Source of the DNA: Cynocephalus volans
Taxonomy: Eukaryota > Chordata > Mammalia > Dermoptera > Cynocephalidae
DNA: 64,000 bases
NCBI RefSeq assembly: GCF_027409185.1
Contig: NC_084471.1
Location: 7,656,535-7,720,534, forward strand
Reading direction: 5' to 3'
The notes beneath the pieces are model-generated. The model ran no database searches. It was given only the letters and a program-made list of their open reading frames with translations, and was not told the origin of the DNA. This document shows, in pieces, positions 1-18,239 of this stretch. Position 1 is the stretch's first letter; each line of letters begins with the position of its first letter. Position numbers and translations under genes: made by a program.

Positions 1-492
1 GGGCAACATAAGACGACTTGGGAAATAGACACAGTCCCCAGCCTTTCACCCAGCAAGTCATTTGGGCATAACAAAGAAGATGCTACCTTTTATTCAGGTA
101 TTTTTAATTCATTTTTTAGAGTTCTCTGGGGCATCTTTTCTGTTTTTTTACCTTTTCCTAGTGAACGTACAGCCAATCATCCCCTGCCAGGGCTGCTGGC
201 CATGTTTGGAACAGCTTACAAGTCCGCAAAAGGGGATGAGACCTAGAGGTGGCATTCATCTCCTCTGCCCAGGGCTGTCCATCCCATAGCAGAAGGACAA
301 GCACAGTGGGGGAGCTCTACAGACATGGGGTTTTAAACCTCCTAGTGGATAGCAGTGGGGAAGCCACATGGGAAGGAAGCTTCTGGAATGCTGCAGGTGG
401 AAATGAACTACTCCCCAGAAATGTTGAAGTGAGGAGAGGATATTTAAATGAAAATGTATGGGAAAAATATGTATACTTAATATTTACACTCA

Positions 493-655
493 GGCCGGCC
501 CGTGGCTCACTTGGTAGAGTGTGGTGCTGATAACACCAAGGCCACAGGTTCGGATCCCATATAGGGATGGCCGGTTCACTCACTATCTGAGCGTGGTGCT
601 GACAACACCAAGTCAAGGGGTTGAGATCCCCTTACCGGTCATCTTTAAAAAAAAA
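493..655 (+). repeat. tRNA-derived dimeric SINE (CYN-like)
   Basis: Two tRNA-Ile-like halves in tandem. The first has a B box GGTTCGGATCC; the second begins at GGCCGG and has GTTGAGATCCC. A poly(A) tail follows. The target-site duplication ATTTACACTCA is perfect at 482-492 and 656-666. It lies in a SCUBE1 intron and is a retrotransposed copy, not a functional tRNA gene. Confidence 0.9.
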
Positions 656-1433
656 ATTTACACTCAATTCCTTTTGCAGAACTAAGGTGATTTATTTTAA
701 AAGTTTAAGGCTAGGAACCGTTTAGCTCATAAAAACATCATGTTTGGCCTATTTTAGGTTGAACAGCTTAGTTAAAAAAGAAAAGAAAGGAAGACATTTA
801 TCTTTTCCTCAGTATTGCTTGCTTGTTCCCTTCTGTCTGGCTTGTCCTGAGCCTTCCTGCCTCGGGTGGGGAGGGTGGCCATGCCTGGCACCCGGTGGGG
901 CTCAGTGAGTTTGGCTAAGTGAGTGGACAGATAAGTAAATGGAGAGAAATGGCAAGTTGGGTCTTCACCTGGGCTTCCACACCTGAGACTTGGCTGAGAC
1001 GCGAGATCTGGCAAGGAGAAGCAGGGATGGCTGGGGGAGCTGACCGCCTGCAGGGGCACTGAGAGGGCCTGCAGGAGGAGTGAGGGCTCCAAGCCCTCTC
1101 AGTGCCCTTGACAAGGCCCAGCCACAGGGAAATAGGTGGGGTTGCATCAAGTGAGGCAGCCCAGTAAGAAGGAGCCACTGGGGCTGGGACTCAGAGAACC
1201 AACAGGCATGAATGGGGGACTTGCCCTCCTGCTGAGGGGGCAGCCCAGGCAGGAACCCTGAGGGAGATTGGCTTAGGGTCTGGCTGGCTGGCACAAGAGG
1301 GTTGGGTGGAGGCTGGACTGAGGAGGGGACAGGCCAGCCCTGTCCTGGGCCTGCAAGGCTGTGTGAGGGGCCAGCCGGCCAGGGAACCCACCCAGACGAG
1401 CCTGACCAGGCCCTCGGGCCACGGTGCCCACAG

Positions 1434-7813
<6,380 letters not shown>

Positions 7814-8885
7814 TGCTGCGGTGCTGCCCTACTCGGGGATGTCCGGGTATACCAAGGCGGGGGGGAGAGTTCCTTCCCTCCATGGTAGAAGCTGAAAGGC
7901 GGCTCCACGTTGTATTGGGGAATCCATAATGTGTGCCCTTCCAGAAAGCCCACCAGCCCGTGGAAGGCTGAGACCGAGCCCAGGCACCCCTCAGATCCAC
8001 CGCCCCAGTGTGAAAACATTGCTTCAGCAAGCCTTTCTCCCTCCTTCTGCCTCTTTATTTCCCACAACACCAAGAGTGCTCTCTCCTAGGCCAGCTCTAG
8101 CAGGATGCTGCCTGAGCCAGATTGTCCCATGCCCAGCATTTGGGCAGCAGGGTTGCAGGTGCCCTCTGCCTGATGTTTTAGGAGAGGAGTGTGGCCGATG
8201 CTCTCCCCTTGGAGGTGCTGGGAAGCTTGGACCTTTGTAATCCAAGACAGGAAGCCAGGCCACGGAAGGAAGGGTGTGGGCCATCTGTGGGGGTTGATAC
8301 TCCTGTGTCGATGTCCACAGGGCCACCACAGTCTGCCAACTCCTCCGGCCATGGGCACAGGACATGGGTGCTTTGTTGTCGGGCTCTAAAGATTCTGTGA
8401 CGGGATGGAACAGAACTGCTAGGGGAGGAAACTGTAGGTTTGTGCTTTCCCTTGATAGAACATCTAATTAAGTACTATATATATATAAATATAAATATAA
8501 AATATATATACTTCTATTTGTGGGTACTTTAGGAAAATCCTCTTTAGTAATGTAAATATTAATTGCAACCCCGCCTTCTCTCCCACGAGTCCTTGAGAGT
8601 CACAACTATGGCTGGTCTCCCTGAATGATTAAGCTGCTCCTCCAGGCACCTGCCCGCTCTGTGCACATGAGCCTGGGAAAGCACAGGCTGCCTGGGGCAC
8701 GCTTTTGAATACCAGTTCTTTGGGAACTGGGCTCAGATGCTTTGCTGTAGTGTTGGCCCCACCCCAATCCCCTCACAAGCAATGTCACTGCCCTCAGATG
8801 GGACACCGTAGAAAGCAGTTTATCCTTGGACCCACTCCTAGTGGGCACAGGGGCCCAACAATAAACTGCTGAAGGGGCCTGGGTT
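7814..8885 (+). other. SCUBE1: SCUBE1 3' untranslated region (inferred end)
   Basis: This follows the TAA directly. An AT-rich stretch of TATAAATATAAA type lies at about 8474-8515. A canonical AATAAA is at 8860-8865, so cleavage near 8880 is the simplest reading. The end is inferred; a longer transcript is possible. Confidence 0.55.
8860..8865 (+). terminator. Candidate poly(A) signal AATAAA of SCUBE1
   Basis: Exact AATAAA 1.05 kb downstream of the SCUBE1 stop. It is the first canonical hexamer on the plus strand that I noticed after the stop codon. Confidence 0.5.
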
Positions 8886-9865
8886 CTGACCCTGTGGCAA
8901 TGACCTTGGAGTGTGTGCTGTGCCCACATGTCACCCGGAAGCAAGGCCTTTCTCATGGGAGTGCAGGCTGTGCAGCCCCGAGGGGCCTCAGACAGTGGCC
9001 ACCCACTTCTCACTTTACCAGTGAGGAAAGCTGAGGCCCAGGGGGGGCAGGTGGCTGTCAGGAAGCCTGGCTCTCTGTGCAGTCTCCTTTCTGCTACACC
9101 AGGCTGCCTCCCTCTCAGAGTCTCTGTTTATAAAAGAGAAGTCTGGGGTGTGACCAAGTTGCAATAGGTCCCACTCGACTGGAAAGCCAGCGCCTGGGAT
9201 GGAGCTACTAAGACCTGCAGTGCGGTGAGGCCTGTGAGGCCTCGCCTGATCATGAGACTGCTTGCTACCAGCTCTCGGACTTGCATAGAAAATGGTCTGT
9301 ATTTTTTGGGTCAACAAATATTGAAAATCCCAAGGAACATGGAAGAATCTTAAAATGAATTCCAACCACCGGCTCCGAGTCGCCTCTAGGTTTCCTCCTG
9401 GTCACCCCAGGCCCAGTCTGCCTGATGAGAGATGAGTTTGACAGACATCTGTGGCACATTAGGACTGTAAGGATGGAAGGCAGGCAAGTGAGGTCTCTGG
9501 AGATTCAGGGCTTGGTGACGAGGTAGGCAGGTCATGACACATTCTACAATTCAAAAAAGGTCCTGAAACTCAGGGATTACTCATTGCCATTACGTATGTC
9601 AGTAACAGCTGAGTCTCCAGCATGGTTAATGCTGCCATCAGCAGCCTTGTCTGCCAAAGTCCAACTCAAGTTGGGGACTGGGGGAGCCTCTGCACTTGGT
9701 GGGTAGGTCAGTGTGAACTGGTGAGCCCTCCCAGGAGCACAGTGCCCCTCCCCTGGGCACATGCTATGCAGACCAGCCTTTGTCAAGCCATCAGTCATCC
9801 CAAGAAATTAGAGCCCCCAGCAACAGCTACCAAACGGAGGATACTGGGAGGGGTTTTGTTTCTTT
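8886..9865. other. Intergenic, no gene seen
   Basis: Single-copy-looking DNA downstream of SCUBE1. A diverged MIR-like trace (ACCAGTGAGGAAAGCTGAGG) lies near 9015-9110. There is no supported open frame or RNA gene. Confidence 0.5.
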
Positions 9866-9867
9866 AT

Positions 9868-10365
9868 TAGGGTTCTCCAGAGAAACAGAACCAGTAGGAT
9901 ATATAGATAGATAGATAAGAGGGGATTTATTATGGCAATTGGCTCACAGAATTGTGGAGGCCAAGAAGTCCCATGATATGCAGTCTGCAAGCTGGAAAAC
10001 TGGGAAAGCTGGAGGTGTAGTTCAGTCTGAGTCCAAAAGCCTAAGAAGCTGGGGGGTGCTGGTATAACGCCCACAGTCTGAAGACCTGAGGACCAGGAGT
10101 GCCAGTGTCCAAGGACAGGAGAATATGAACATCCCAGCTCCAAAGAGAGAGAATTTTCCGTTCCTCCACCTTTCTGTTCTACTCAGGCCCGCAGTGGATT
10201 GGATGACGCCCACCCACACTGCTGACAGCAGATCTTGGCTCAGTCGACTGATTCAAATGCTAATCTCCGCTGGAAACACCCTCACAGACACCCACAAATA
10301 ACATTTTACCAGTTATCTGAGTATCCCTTAGCCCAGTCAAGTTGACACAAAATTAACCATCCCAC
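9868..10365 (-). mobile_element. ERVL-type solo LTR, MLT2-like (fossil)
   Basis: Read on the minus strand, it starts GTTAATTTTGTGTCAACTTG and ends near GGTTCTCTGGAGAACCCTAA, the hallmark ends of MLT2 LTRs. No internal retroviral sequence is beside it, so it is a solo LTR. The divergence level suggests an age near the base of placental mammals. Confidence 0.75.
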
Positions 10366-10369
10366 TTTT

Positions 10370-12270
10370 TAAAGTTTTTTTTTTTTTCAGTCCTCTCAAA
10401 ACACAGACCAGAAAGAGTTCTCAACCCCTTTTGAGCTCTTTCTGCAACTCCTTTGGATGTTTTCTGGCCATTGCCACCCGTGTACCACTAATGCAACCAC
10501 ACATCTCCCCTCACATTCCAGGACTCACCACCACCATGGTCAGGCCATGCCCAGTGTCCCCAGGGAAGATCCAGGCAGGGGCAGATGCAGACGCGGGGCT
10601 CTCATCCTTCCCTCGCTCTCAAGAGCTGTGTACCTCCTGCCCCATGCCTGAGCCCTTGAGTGTGAGGTAGCCAGCATCCCAAATCCACCAGCTGCCCCCC
10701 AGTCCCTATTCAGCCCTCCCAGTAAAACTATCTCCTGAATCTTAAGTCCAGGGGTGGAGACTGTCCTGGATCTTCACATCAGCCCCACATTGGGGGACTT
10801 AGGGGTCCCACTATAAAACCCAAATCTAACTCAGGTCTTCAGGGCCTGGTGGTCCCAGGAAGAGCTCCCTGGACAGCAAAGCACATTTCTTCAAGTTTGC
10901 ATATGGCTGAAGCTGGTGGTAGCTTGACTGACACATGGTGGCCATGCCACCTGGTTCAAGGTAGAGGTGTAGAGAAAAGGGAATGAGGGGACAAGGACTT
11001 GCCCAGGTAGGGCAAAGCCACATGACAAGGCCCGAAGAAGGATGGAAGCCAAACCCAGGGAGCGCAGGAGCCTCCCGTGCTGTTTGAGGGAGAAGCCAGA
11101 AGTGGAGGAGCAGAGCCAGAAACAAGCACAACCCACTGTGGGCTTTGGCCTTGAGCAGCAATGGATCCTCAGTAGCTGGTCAGTCAACAAACTCCCAGCA
11201 GCCACACTGCACCCTGTGCTCCCAAGGAAAAGAGCAAGGGAACAAGCTTCTGGAAACCAAAGCTTTGCCATTTGGCCAGGCCTGAAAGAGGATGCCAAGG
11301 TCTGCAGGTTAGTGGGGCATCATGCCCTGGGGCAGCCAGAGAACCTCTGTGGAGGTGGGGGTGGAAAACCGAGCTGGCTCCCAGGCAGTCAGGTGGGCCG
11401 CAGGAGTGAAGGGGCCGCAGCGGTGGGACCTGGGAGAAGCCTTTCTGTCGCGCATTCCTGGCATCTCCCAGCACTCTGCTCCACAGAAACATGCTGAGGA
11501 AAGGGAAAGAATCTGCCACGAGGTTTGGTGGCCTACCAAGCCCCCAATACGTTGAGGTAGAACTGAGGATGGCCTGCAGGGAGGTGGCCTCATTGCTACC
11601 CAGAATTAGCCTTTATATTTTCCCACTTCTTCTCTTACCTGAGCCAGAGTCTTGCGGCTGCAGTGTTGTGCTGACCTCCCTCCTCCTGCTTTCGGCTCTC
11701 CACCCAGTCTCTCCAGCAGCACAAGCACCCTGCGCACCCCAGCCTCTGCACCCCTCACCCCAGCACAGGTCTCACTGGCCAGCAGTGGTGACCACGGCTC
11801 CCCAACTCTGTGCACAGAGGGGACATCTTTCTCAGCTCCTCGCCCACCGCTGAGGTGCAGACACACAGGCTGTGAGGCCCAAGTGGAGGTCTCTGGCAGC
11901 TTTCCCCCTGCCAGCCATGGGTTTGGGACACACAGATAAAGAAGAACTGAAATAGGAGCCAAAAAGCCCCCAGAGAGTGATGGCAAAAGAGACCAAACTT
12001 GAAAGCTTTAATAGAGAACCTCTCTCCCCGACCTGACAAACACGGTTTTTCTACCTGAACTGTCCTCTTCGCTTTGTGTGCACTCAGTCTCTGAGAGACG
12101 TGGCCATGATCACCGGGCAGCTTCTCAGACCTGCAGCTCTCCCACCTGGGCTTTTCCACGACAACAGACTCCAGCCTGCTGGAGCCGTAGTGGGTGCCTA
12201 GTCAACACTCTGGGAGTTGAATACTATTCCAGTGCCTCCACACCCCAGCCGAAGAGTAAGATACTGAAAT
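10370..12270. other. Intergenic, no gene seen
   Basis: GC-moderate sequence with many short open frames on both strands but no codon-like conservation, splice-flanked exon or recognisable domain. A short poly(T) run lies at 10376-10388. Confidence 0.45.
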
Positions 12271-13034
12271 AAGTTGGGTCATTTAGCAAACATTTACTGA
12301 GCACCTACTGTGTGCCGAGCTCCTAGAAAGACAGGAAACCAGTGCAGTATGTGGACACAAAGATTACACAATCTGTCCAGGACAGTGGGCTCTGCCCCCA
12401 CAATCGCCTGCTGACCTCACCTGGCAGTCGGTGCCTAGGAAGGGAGGTGCCTCTCTTCTCACCCAGGGACTCCAGCTGTTTTTGCCTTCTCTATTCCATG
12501 CTTGGACAGTGGTCAGCCTGGCAAACTGCATCTTATATTGAGGCCCCTCTTCTTCACCAAAGCTACACATGGCGGCAGCTCAGCCCTTCTGAATAAGGTG
12601 ACAGCGCCAAGTGGAGGTCATTCAGGCCAAAGCCTGAAGGACTTGATGTTGGAGTGAAAATGCTCATTGAACACGTGGAGACAGAGCAAATAGCTCCTAC
12701 TCTCCCCTGGCTGCCTCTGCTTCCGCAGCACCCACTGGTGGCTAGCCCCTCCTGGAAGAAGTCCTGAGCAGGACTGAGCTGGAGTTTGCCTTATCCAGAC
12801 TGCCCTGCTTCTTGGAAAGGCCACCAGGTGGTGGTAAGTCATCCTCAGAGCTCAGGCAACACAAGCATGACACTGCTCTTCCTCCCAGCACCCTGCTCAG
12901 TTGGCCCCCATTGAATGCAGGGCCCTTTGCATACCTGAGGCCTCCTGAGCTCTGTGCAGGACCACGCCAGCATGGAGGCCCCTGGATGGGCCCTCTGAAA
13001 TTGCCTGTACTCCCCTAGTCTCAACAGGCGGGGA

Positions 13035-13262
13035 AGCTAACACTCATTCAGTGCCTACTGTGTGCCAGGCTCTGGGCTCAGTCCTTGATATCAACACATA
13101 GTCCTTGATAGCTACCCAGCCCTGTGAGGTAAGTGAAGTTAAACCCATTCCTTGGATGTGGAAATTGAGACTATGGGAGACCAAGTGACATGCTCAAGAC
13201 AAATAGTTAGTAGTTCAACTGTTGGGAATCAAATCCAAGCCCATCTAATCCCAAAGTAGGAA
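13035..13262 (+). repeat. MIR SINE
   Basis: Contains CAGTGCCTACTGTGTGCCAG followed by the conserved MIR core and a tail with GAATCAAATCCAAGCCC. A smaller MIR trace with ACTGAGCACCTACTGTGTGC is at 12285-12320. Confidence 0.7.
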
Positions 13263-13282
13263 ATGTCTCTGTAAAATGTTGA

Positions 13283-13378
13283 ACAGGGCTGGTCGGTTAG
13301 CTCACTTGGTTAGAGCATGGTGCTGGTAACACCAAGGTTAAGGGTTTGGATCCCCATACCGGCCAGCAGCCAAAAAAA
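13283..13378 (+). repeat. tRNA-derived monomeric SINE (CYN-like)
   Basis: Single tRNA-Ile-like unit with A box TTAGCTCACTTGG and B box GGTTTGGATCC, and a short A-rich tail. The target-site duplication TAAAATGTTGA is perfect at 13272-13282 and 13379-13389. Confidence 0.88.
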
Positions 13379-13389
13379 TAAAATGTTGA

Positions 13390-14740
13390 CTAACTTGAAT
13401 TTTATGGATTGGAAACTCACTAGGTCAGTCCTGGGAGTGGGAAGTCTGGGGACAGGGATACGAAGGGTAGAGAGAGAAGAGTGAAAGGAGGAGTTGAGGC
13501 CTTGTGGTCTTGAGTGCTGTTCCTTCTCTCCTTAACAAGCACTAAAACTCATTCGTAAAAAGGCCTGGCTCCTGCCTTCTCTACCAGGTGGCCAGGGTAC
13601 TCACCATTCAAACGTGACAAGTGCTCATGCTGAGTCGTTCCTAGTGCTCTCAACGAGGCCATGCACAGACCTGGGGAGATGTCCCAGGTCCCATGCCAGC
13701 ACACACATATCACAGAGAGGGCCAGTGCCATCAGCAGACAAGCAGTGCCTAGAGGGAAAAAGAGAGAACCAACTGATGCCCAGTGTTTTTCAGTCCAGAG
13801 GCCACGTAGATCTGCAGAGACACTTATTCTTCTGAGATCAGAACCTTAAATCACTCTGCACACACCTGGTTCACAGTGCCCTGGGAATAGGATACCACAG
13901 ACTTGTACCCTTGTGCTCTCAGCCTTCACTCTGGGCTTCTGTGAAGATGCTGTATTGTCCAGACACTTGGCAATAACTGCCTACAAGAATGACAAATACC
14001 AATATAACCACATTTTCCTTTTAGTTGCCTCAAATATTCAAAGTTTTGTTTTTTCCATCATGTTCCCCCATATGCATGTAATTAAACATTTGTGAAAATC
14101 ACTTTAATAATAAACAGGATATGAACCTAAATAATGCTCTTTTCTCTTATTCATCAAAGGTCATAATTGCGGTGGGGCGGTAACTGGAATCCAGAAAAGA
14201 AAAAAAATTTAAGAAATGTCATGACTGTTGGGGGCTGAAAGTAAAGCAGCTACAGTAACCTTCTGAAAAGTAAAGCAGTGAGTTTGAGATCTGCATGTGG
14301 AGAAATAGAAGGGCACACAAATTTAGGAAACAGACATGTTCCTAAATGAACTGGCAGAAAGTAAAATGCCCGTGTTTCAAATCCCATTTCTCCTGATAAA
14401 TTACACGATGAAACGAGAGATATTCTTTTACATCAGGACTCTAATCTGGAGGTCATGGTCACAGTAAGCCTCAAGGAATCTGGGACCCCTCGAAATTAGA
14501 TGCGCAATGCTATGTGTGTGTGCATGCACACTTGCACGCATGCATTTCTCTGGTAATATCGCCCATTGCTTTTATCAGATTCTAAAAGAAATCTAGAACT
14601 CCATAAAGGCTAATAAAAACTACTCTCCTCAATAACGAACCATCTGAGCATCATACACTCAACAAGAGAAAAAACAATTTATAAAATATCAATTAATGTT
14701 CCACAGAAATGATACTGTGAACACCAGGTCATTTCTTGGT
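13390..14740. other. Intergenic, AT-rich, no gene seen
   Basis: No supported open frame. A short run near 14560-14620 resembles an old MER5-type DNA transposon fragment (TTTTATCAGATTCTAAAAGA); this is weak. A GTGTGTGCATGCACAC-like palindromic run lies near 14514-14545. Confidence 0.35.
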
Positions 14741-15450
14741 TTAACAGAACGGTTTAAAAGTCTAAGAAGACTTCTGCATATATAACCAAAATAATTGAAA
14801 GCAGGGACTTGAACAGATATCTGTACACCATGTTCACATCAGAACTATTCACAATAGCCAAAGGATGGAAACAGCTCAAATGTCCATTGATAAATGAATG
14901 GATAAAAGTATACAATGGAATATTTATCAGTCTTAAGAAAGGAAGGAAATTCTAATACAACTTTGATGAACCTTGAAGACATTATGCTAAGTGAAATAAG
15001 CCAGGCACAAAAGGACAAATACTTGATGATTCCACTTAGATATCTAGAGTAGTTAAATTCATGGAGACAGAAAGTAGAATTGGGCTGAAGGAGAAGAGAA
15101 TAGGTGTTAGTGTTTAATGGATACAGAGTTTTAGTTTGAGAAAGTGAAAAAGTTTTGAGATGGACGGTGGTACAATAACGTGAATGTACTTTTTGCCACT
15201 GAACTGTATTTTTTTTTAACTGTTAAAATGGTATACTGTTGGGCCGACCCCGTGGCTCACTCGGGAGAGTGCGGCGCCCGCCGCGGGTTCGGATCCTATA
15301 TAGGGATGGCCGGTGCACTCACTGGCTGAGTGCAGTATGGGCGACACCAAGCCAAGGGTTGCGATCCCCTTACCAGTCACGAAAAATGACAAAAAAAAAA
15401 AAAATGGTATACTGTATATTTTGCCTATTTTACCATAATTAAAGAAAAGA
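14740..15450 (+). mobile_element. L1 3' end (L1MB-like)
   Basis: Carries the late ORF2/3'UTR signature of mammalian L1: CACAATAGCCAAAGGATGGA, AATGAATGGATAAA and, toward the end, GAATGTACTTTTTGCCACTG and TTTTACCATAATTAAAG. It is truncated at the 5' end and interrupted by the SINE at 15239-15400, which is younger. Confidence 0.8.
15239..15400 (+). repeat. tRNA-derived dimeric SINE (CYN-like) inside L1
   Basis: Dimer with CCGTGGCTCACTCGGGAGAG and GGGTTCGGATCC in the first half. The 14-base target duplication AAAATGGTATACTG is perfect at 15225-15238 and 15401-15414, which dates this insertion after the L1 copy around it. Confidence 0.9.
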
Positions 15451-15454
15451 AAGT

Positions 15455-16075
15455 CTAAGGAGAAAGTAATGATGATGTCTTCAGAACACACACCACACTA
15501 GACATTTCTACCAAAGCCCCATGAAGATAGTATCAGAAGATTAGGCCTCTTTAGACGGGACAATGAGATGAAAAGCGGCCTAGCCTAGGTCACAAACGTG
15601 AGAGAAGTGTGGGTCGAGTGTGGCCTGACTTGTTCCCCAGATCCCAAAATCCAAGATGAATTCCAAATTCCTTATATGTAGAAGGCCCATATTCTGGCTT
15701 GTTCCAGCCTCGCTCTGTGTGATGTGGAGATTCAGAAGACCTCACCTCTGATCAATCTGGGACTGACCTGTTGCACATTACAGTATTTCTGGACTTTCTC
15801 TCTCTCAACTCTAAGAGAGCTCAGTAATCAAATTCAGGCATTATTAGCAAAATGTGGATGCCATCTGTAGCCTTTTCTATCCACTTCAGAATTATGCGAT
15901 TAAATACATAATATATTTGGACATTGAAATTCGCATTTTAAAGGAGTTTTTAAACAAGCAAGCTTCTGCCAATAGATATGAAAATGTAGATGTAGTAAAA
16001 TTCCTAAAAAAACTTAACAACAAAAAAAATAGAAAATCAGAAGAATCTTATTACTAATAATTAAATCTGTAATTT
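15455..16075. other. Intergenic between L1 copies
   Basis: AT-rich DNA without a recognised element. A short open frame around 15854-16057 has no known relative that I recognise and reads as low-complexity Lys/Asn-rich sequence. Confidence 0.35.
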
Positions 16076-16657
16076 AAAATATTTCCATAACTGTATATGG
16101 AAAAGCAAATGGTTGAAAATGGCCAAGACCCTTCTACAGAAGAATAATTTAGAACTAAGCCAAGCAGATATCAAGTGTTACTAAAATCTAGAGAAATTAA
16201 GACAGTACGGAATTTGTGCAGAGATGAACAAACTGACCAACTGAACACAACTGAGCCTAGAGATAGCCCCACACATATTTGGAATGACAGAAGTGTCACT
16301 GCTGCTCAGTGGGGAAGAATTAACTTTTCAATAAATAGTCATGGGAAAATCACTTATTCACATGTCACAAAAAATGAAATTGGGTCTCTATCTCATAGCA
16401 TATACACATACACAAAAATCAATTTCAGATACCTTAAGTCTTAAATACAAAAGGAAAACTTAAAAATTTGTAGAAGACCTAGGAAAACATATTTCTGGCC
16501 TTAAGGGGGAGGGGTTTCTTAAACAAGGCATAAAACGTGCCAACAATGAAAGAAAAGATACATTTTATTACATTAAAATTTTAAAGTTCTGTTCTTCAAA
16601 AGACACCACACAGAGACAAGACAAAGCCAAATGGGAAGAAGACATTTGCAACATATA

Positions 16658-16799
16658 CAAGGGTGCTTTGAAAACTTCATGGAAAGATTGTATTATCTTT
16701 TTACTTTATTTTATTCTATTTTTGTGGTGGCTGGATCTGAACCCATGACCTTGGTGTTATTTTAATTCTCTTTTTCCACAACTTTTTGAAGTACCCTCG
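16658..16799 (+). mobile_element. Tc1/mariner-like MITE
   Basis: About 30-base terminal inverted repeats: CAAGGGTGCTTTGAAAACTT on the left, and on the right the complement of CGAGGGTACTTCAAAAAGTT. They are flanked by TA at 16656-16657 and 16800-16801. Removing it restores continuous L1 sequence (ACATATAGCTGACAAGG). The 39-base centre is a fragment of a tRNA SINE (separate entry). Confidence 0.72.
16718..16756 (-). repeat. Truncated tRNA SINE inside the MITE
   Basis: Minus-strand 3' part of a CYN-like unit: GGATCTGAACCCATGACC on the plus strand, with its A tail reading as T on the left. It is flanked by TTATTTTATTCT at 16706-16717 and TTATTTTAATTCT at 16757-16769, a plausible target duplication. 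Confidence 0.55.
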
Positions 16800-16897
16800 T
16801 ATAGCTGACAAGGGATTAGTACACAAAATATATTTTAAAAACTCCTACCAACCAATAAGAAAAAGGCAAAAGTCTCAATAAAAAAATGAGCAAAAGT

Positions 16898-16985
16898 GGG
16901 CTGGCCAGTTAGCTCAGTTGGTTAGAGTACCAAGGTCAAAGATTCAGATCCCCGTACTATCCATATGCCAAAAAATAAATAAATA
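16898..16985 (+). repeat. tRNA-derived SINE monomer with internal deletion
   Basis: Has CCAGTTAGCTCAGTTGGTTA followed directly by CCAAGGTCAAAGATTCAGAT; the stretch GCATGGTGCTGATAA of full copies is missing. The tail is AAATAAATAAATAAA. It sits in L1 fragment A. Confidence 0.75.
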
Positions 16986-18239
16986 AACTTGATGAAATAT
17001 CACTTAAAAATATTTAAGGAAAAAAAAAGAGAGGGAGACATGTACAGGCATTTCACACACACACACGAAAACAGGATGGCCAATTACCATTTGAAAAGTT
17101 GTTCAACCACATTAATAGTAATAGAAATACAAATTAAGAAAACAAAGAGATACCATGAAGGCACTAGATTGGCAAAAATTAAGTCTGATTAATAAGAATC
17201 AGGATGTGGACCAATTTACTAAATATAAATGGAGAATCTCCTTTTTACATATATGTACCAGGAAACATACAAGAATATTTATAGCTTCACGTTTATAAGA
17301 GCAAAAAGTTTCAGATAACCTCAGTCTATCAGTGAAAGACTGCAATATAGTCACACAAATATTATATTATTACAGTGAAAACTAATTAACTATAATCTCA
17401 TGCAACAACAGGGATATATCTCTAAAACACTATGTGCAGGAACAAGACCAGGATGTCTGTGCTCACCACTGTGCTGGAGGTTCTAGCCAGGACAATTAGG
17501 CAAGAAAAAGAAAGAAAAGGCATCCAGTCTGGAAATGAAATAAAACAATCTCTACTTGCAGATGGCCTGATCTTGTATAAAGAAAATCCTAAATAATTCA
17601 CAAAAAAAGCTATTAGTGCTAATAAAATCAGCAAGACTATAGTATATAAGATCAATATACAAAAATCAATTATATTTCTATACAACAACAACAAATAACC
17701 TAAAAATTAAGAAAAAATTCCATTTATAATAGCATCAAAAAGAATAAAATACTTAGGAAAAATTCAGCAAAACAAGTGCAAAATTTGTACAATAAAAACT
17801 ATAAAACATCATTGAAAGAAATTAAAGAAGATCTATATTCATGGATTTGAAGACTTAATGTTGTTAAGAAGGCAATACTCCCCAAATTGACCTACAGGGT
17901 GAATGCAATCCCTATCAAAATCCTTACTGGCTTTTATGCAGAAATTGACTTGCTGATCCTAAAATTTATATGGAAATGCAAGGAACCCATAATAGCCAAG
18001 ACAATCTTGAAAATGAAGAACAAAGCTGTAGGACTCACACTTCCCATTTTCAAAACTTACTACAAACCTACATTAATCAAGATTGTGTGGTACTGGCATA
18101 AGGATAGACATATACATCAATGGATTAGAATTTAGAGGCCAGAAATGAATGCTTAAATTTATTGTCAGTTGATTTTCAGCACGGGTGCCAAGACCATTCA
18201 GTGAGGAAAAAACAGTCTTTTCAATAAGTGGTGCTACTG

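Larger units (their letters stand above)
16080..17410 (+). mobile_element. L1 fragment A, ORF2 3' part
   Basis: Diverged L1 ORF2 with the typical order: a 'short-arm' segment ending KINFRYLKS near 16440, then GGAAGAAGACATTTGCAACA, then GACAAGGGATTAGT. It is interrupted by a mariner-like MITE at 16658-16799 and a SINE at about 16898-16985. The frame is broken in several places. Confidence 0.7.

Noticed and set aside
12826-12840. CTCF-like CCACCAGGTGGTGG
   Set aside because: It lacks the core C of GGC and has no supporting context.
13283-13378. Possible tRNA-Ile gene
   Set aside because: It has A and B boxes, but also an A-rich tail and a perfect target duplication, so it is a SINE.
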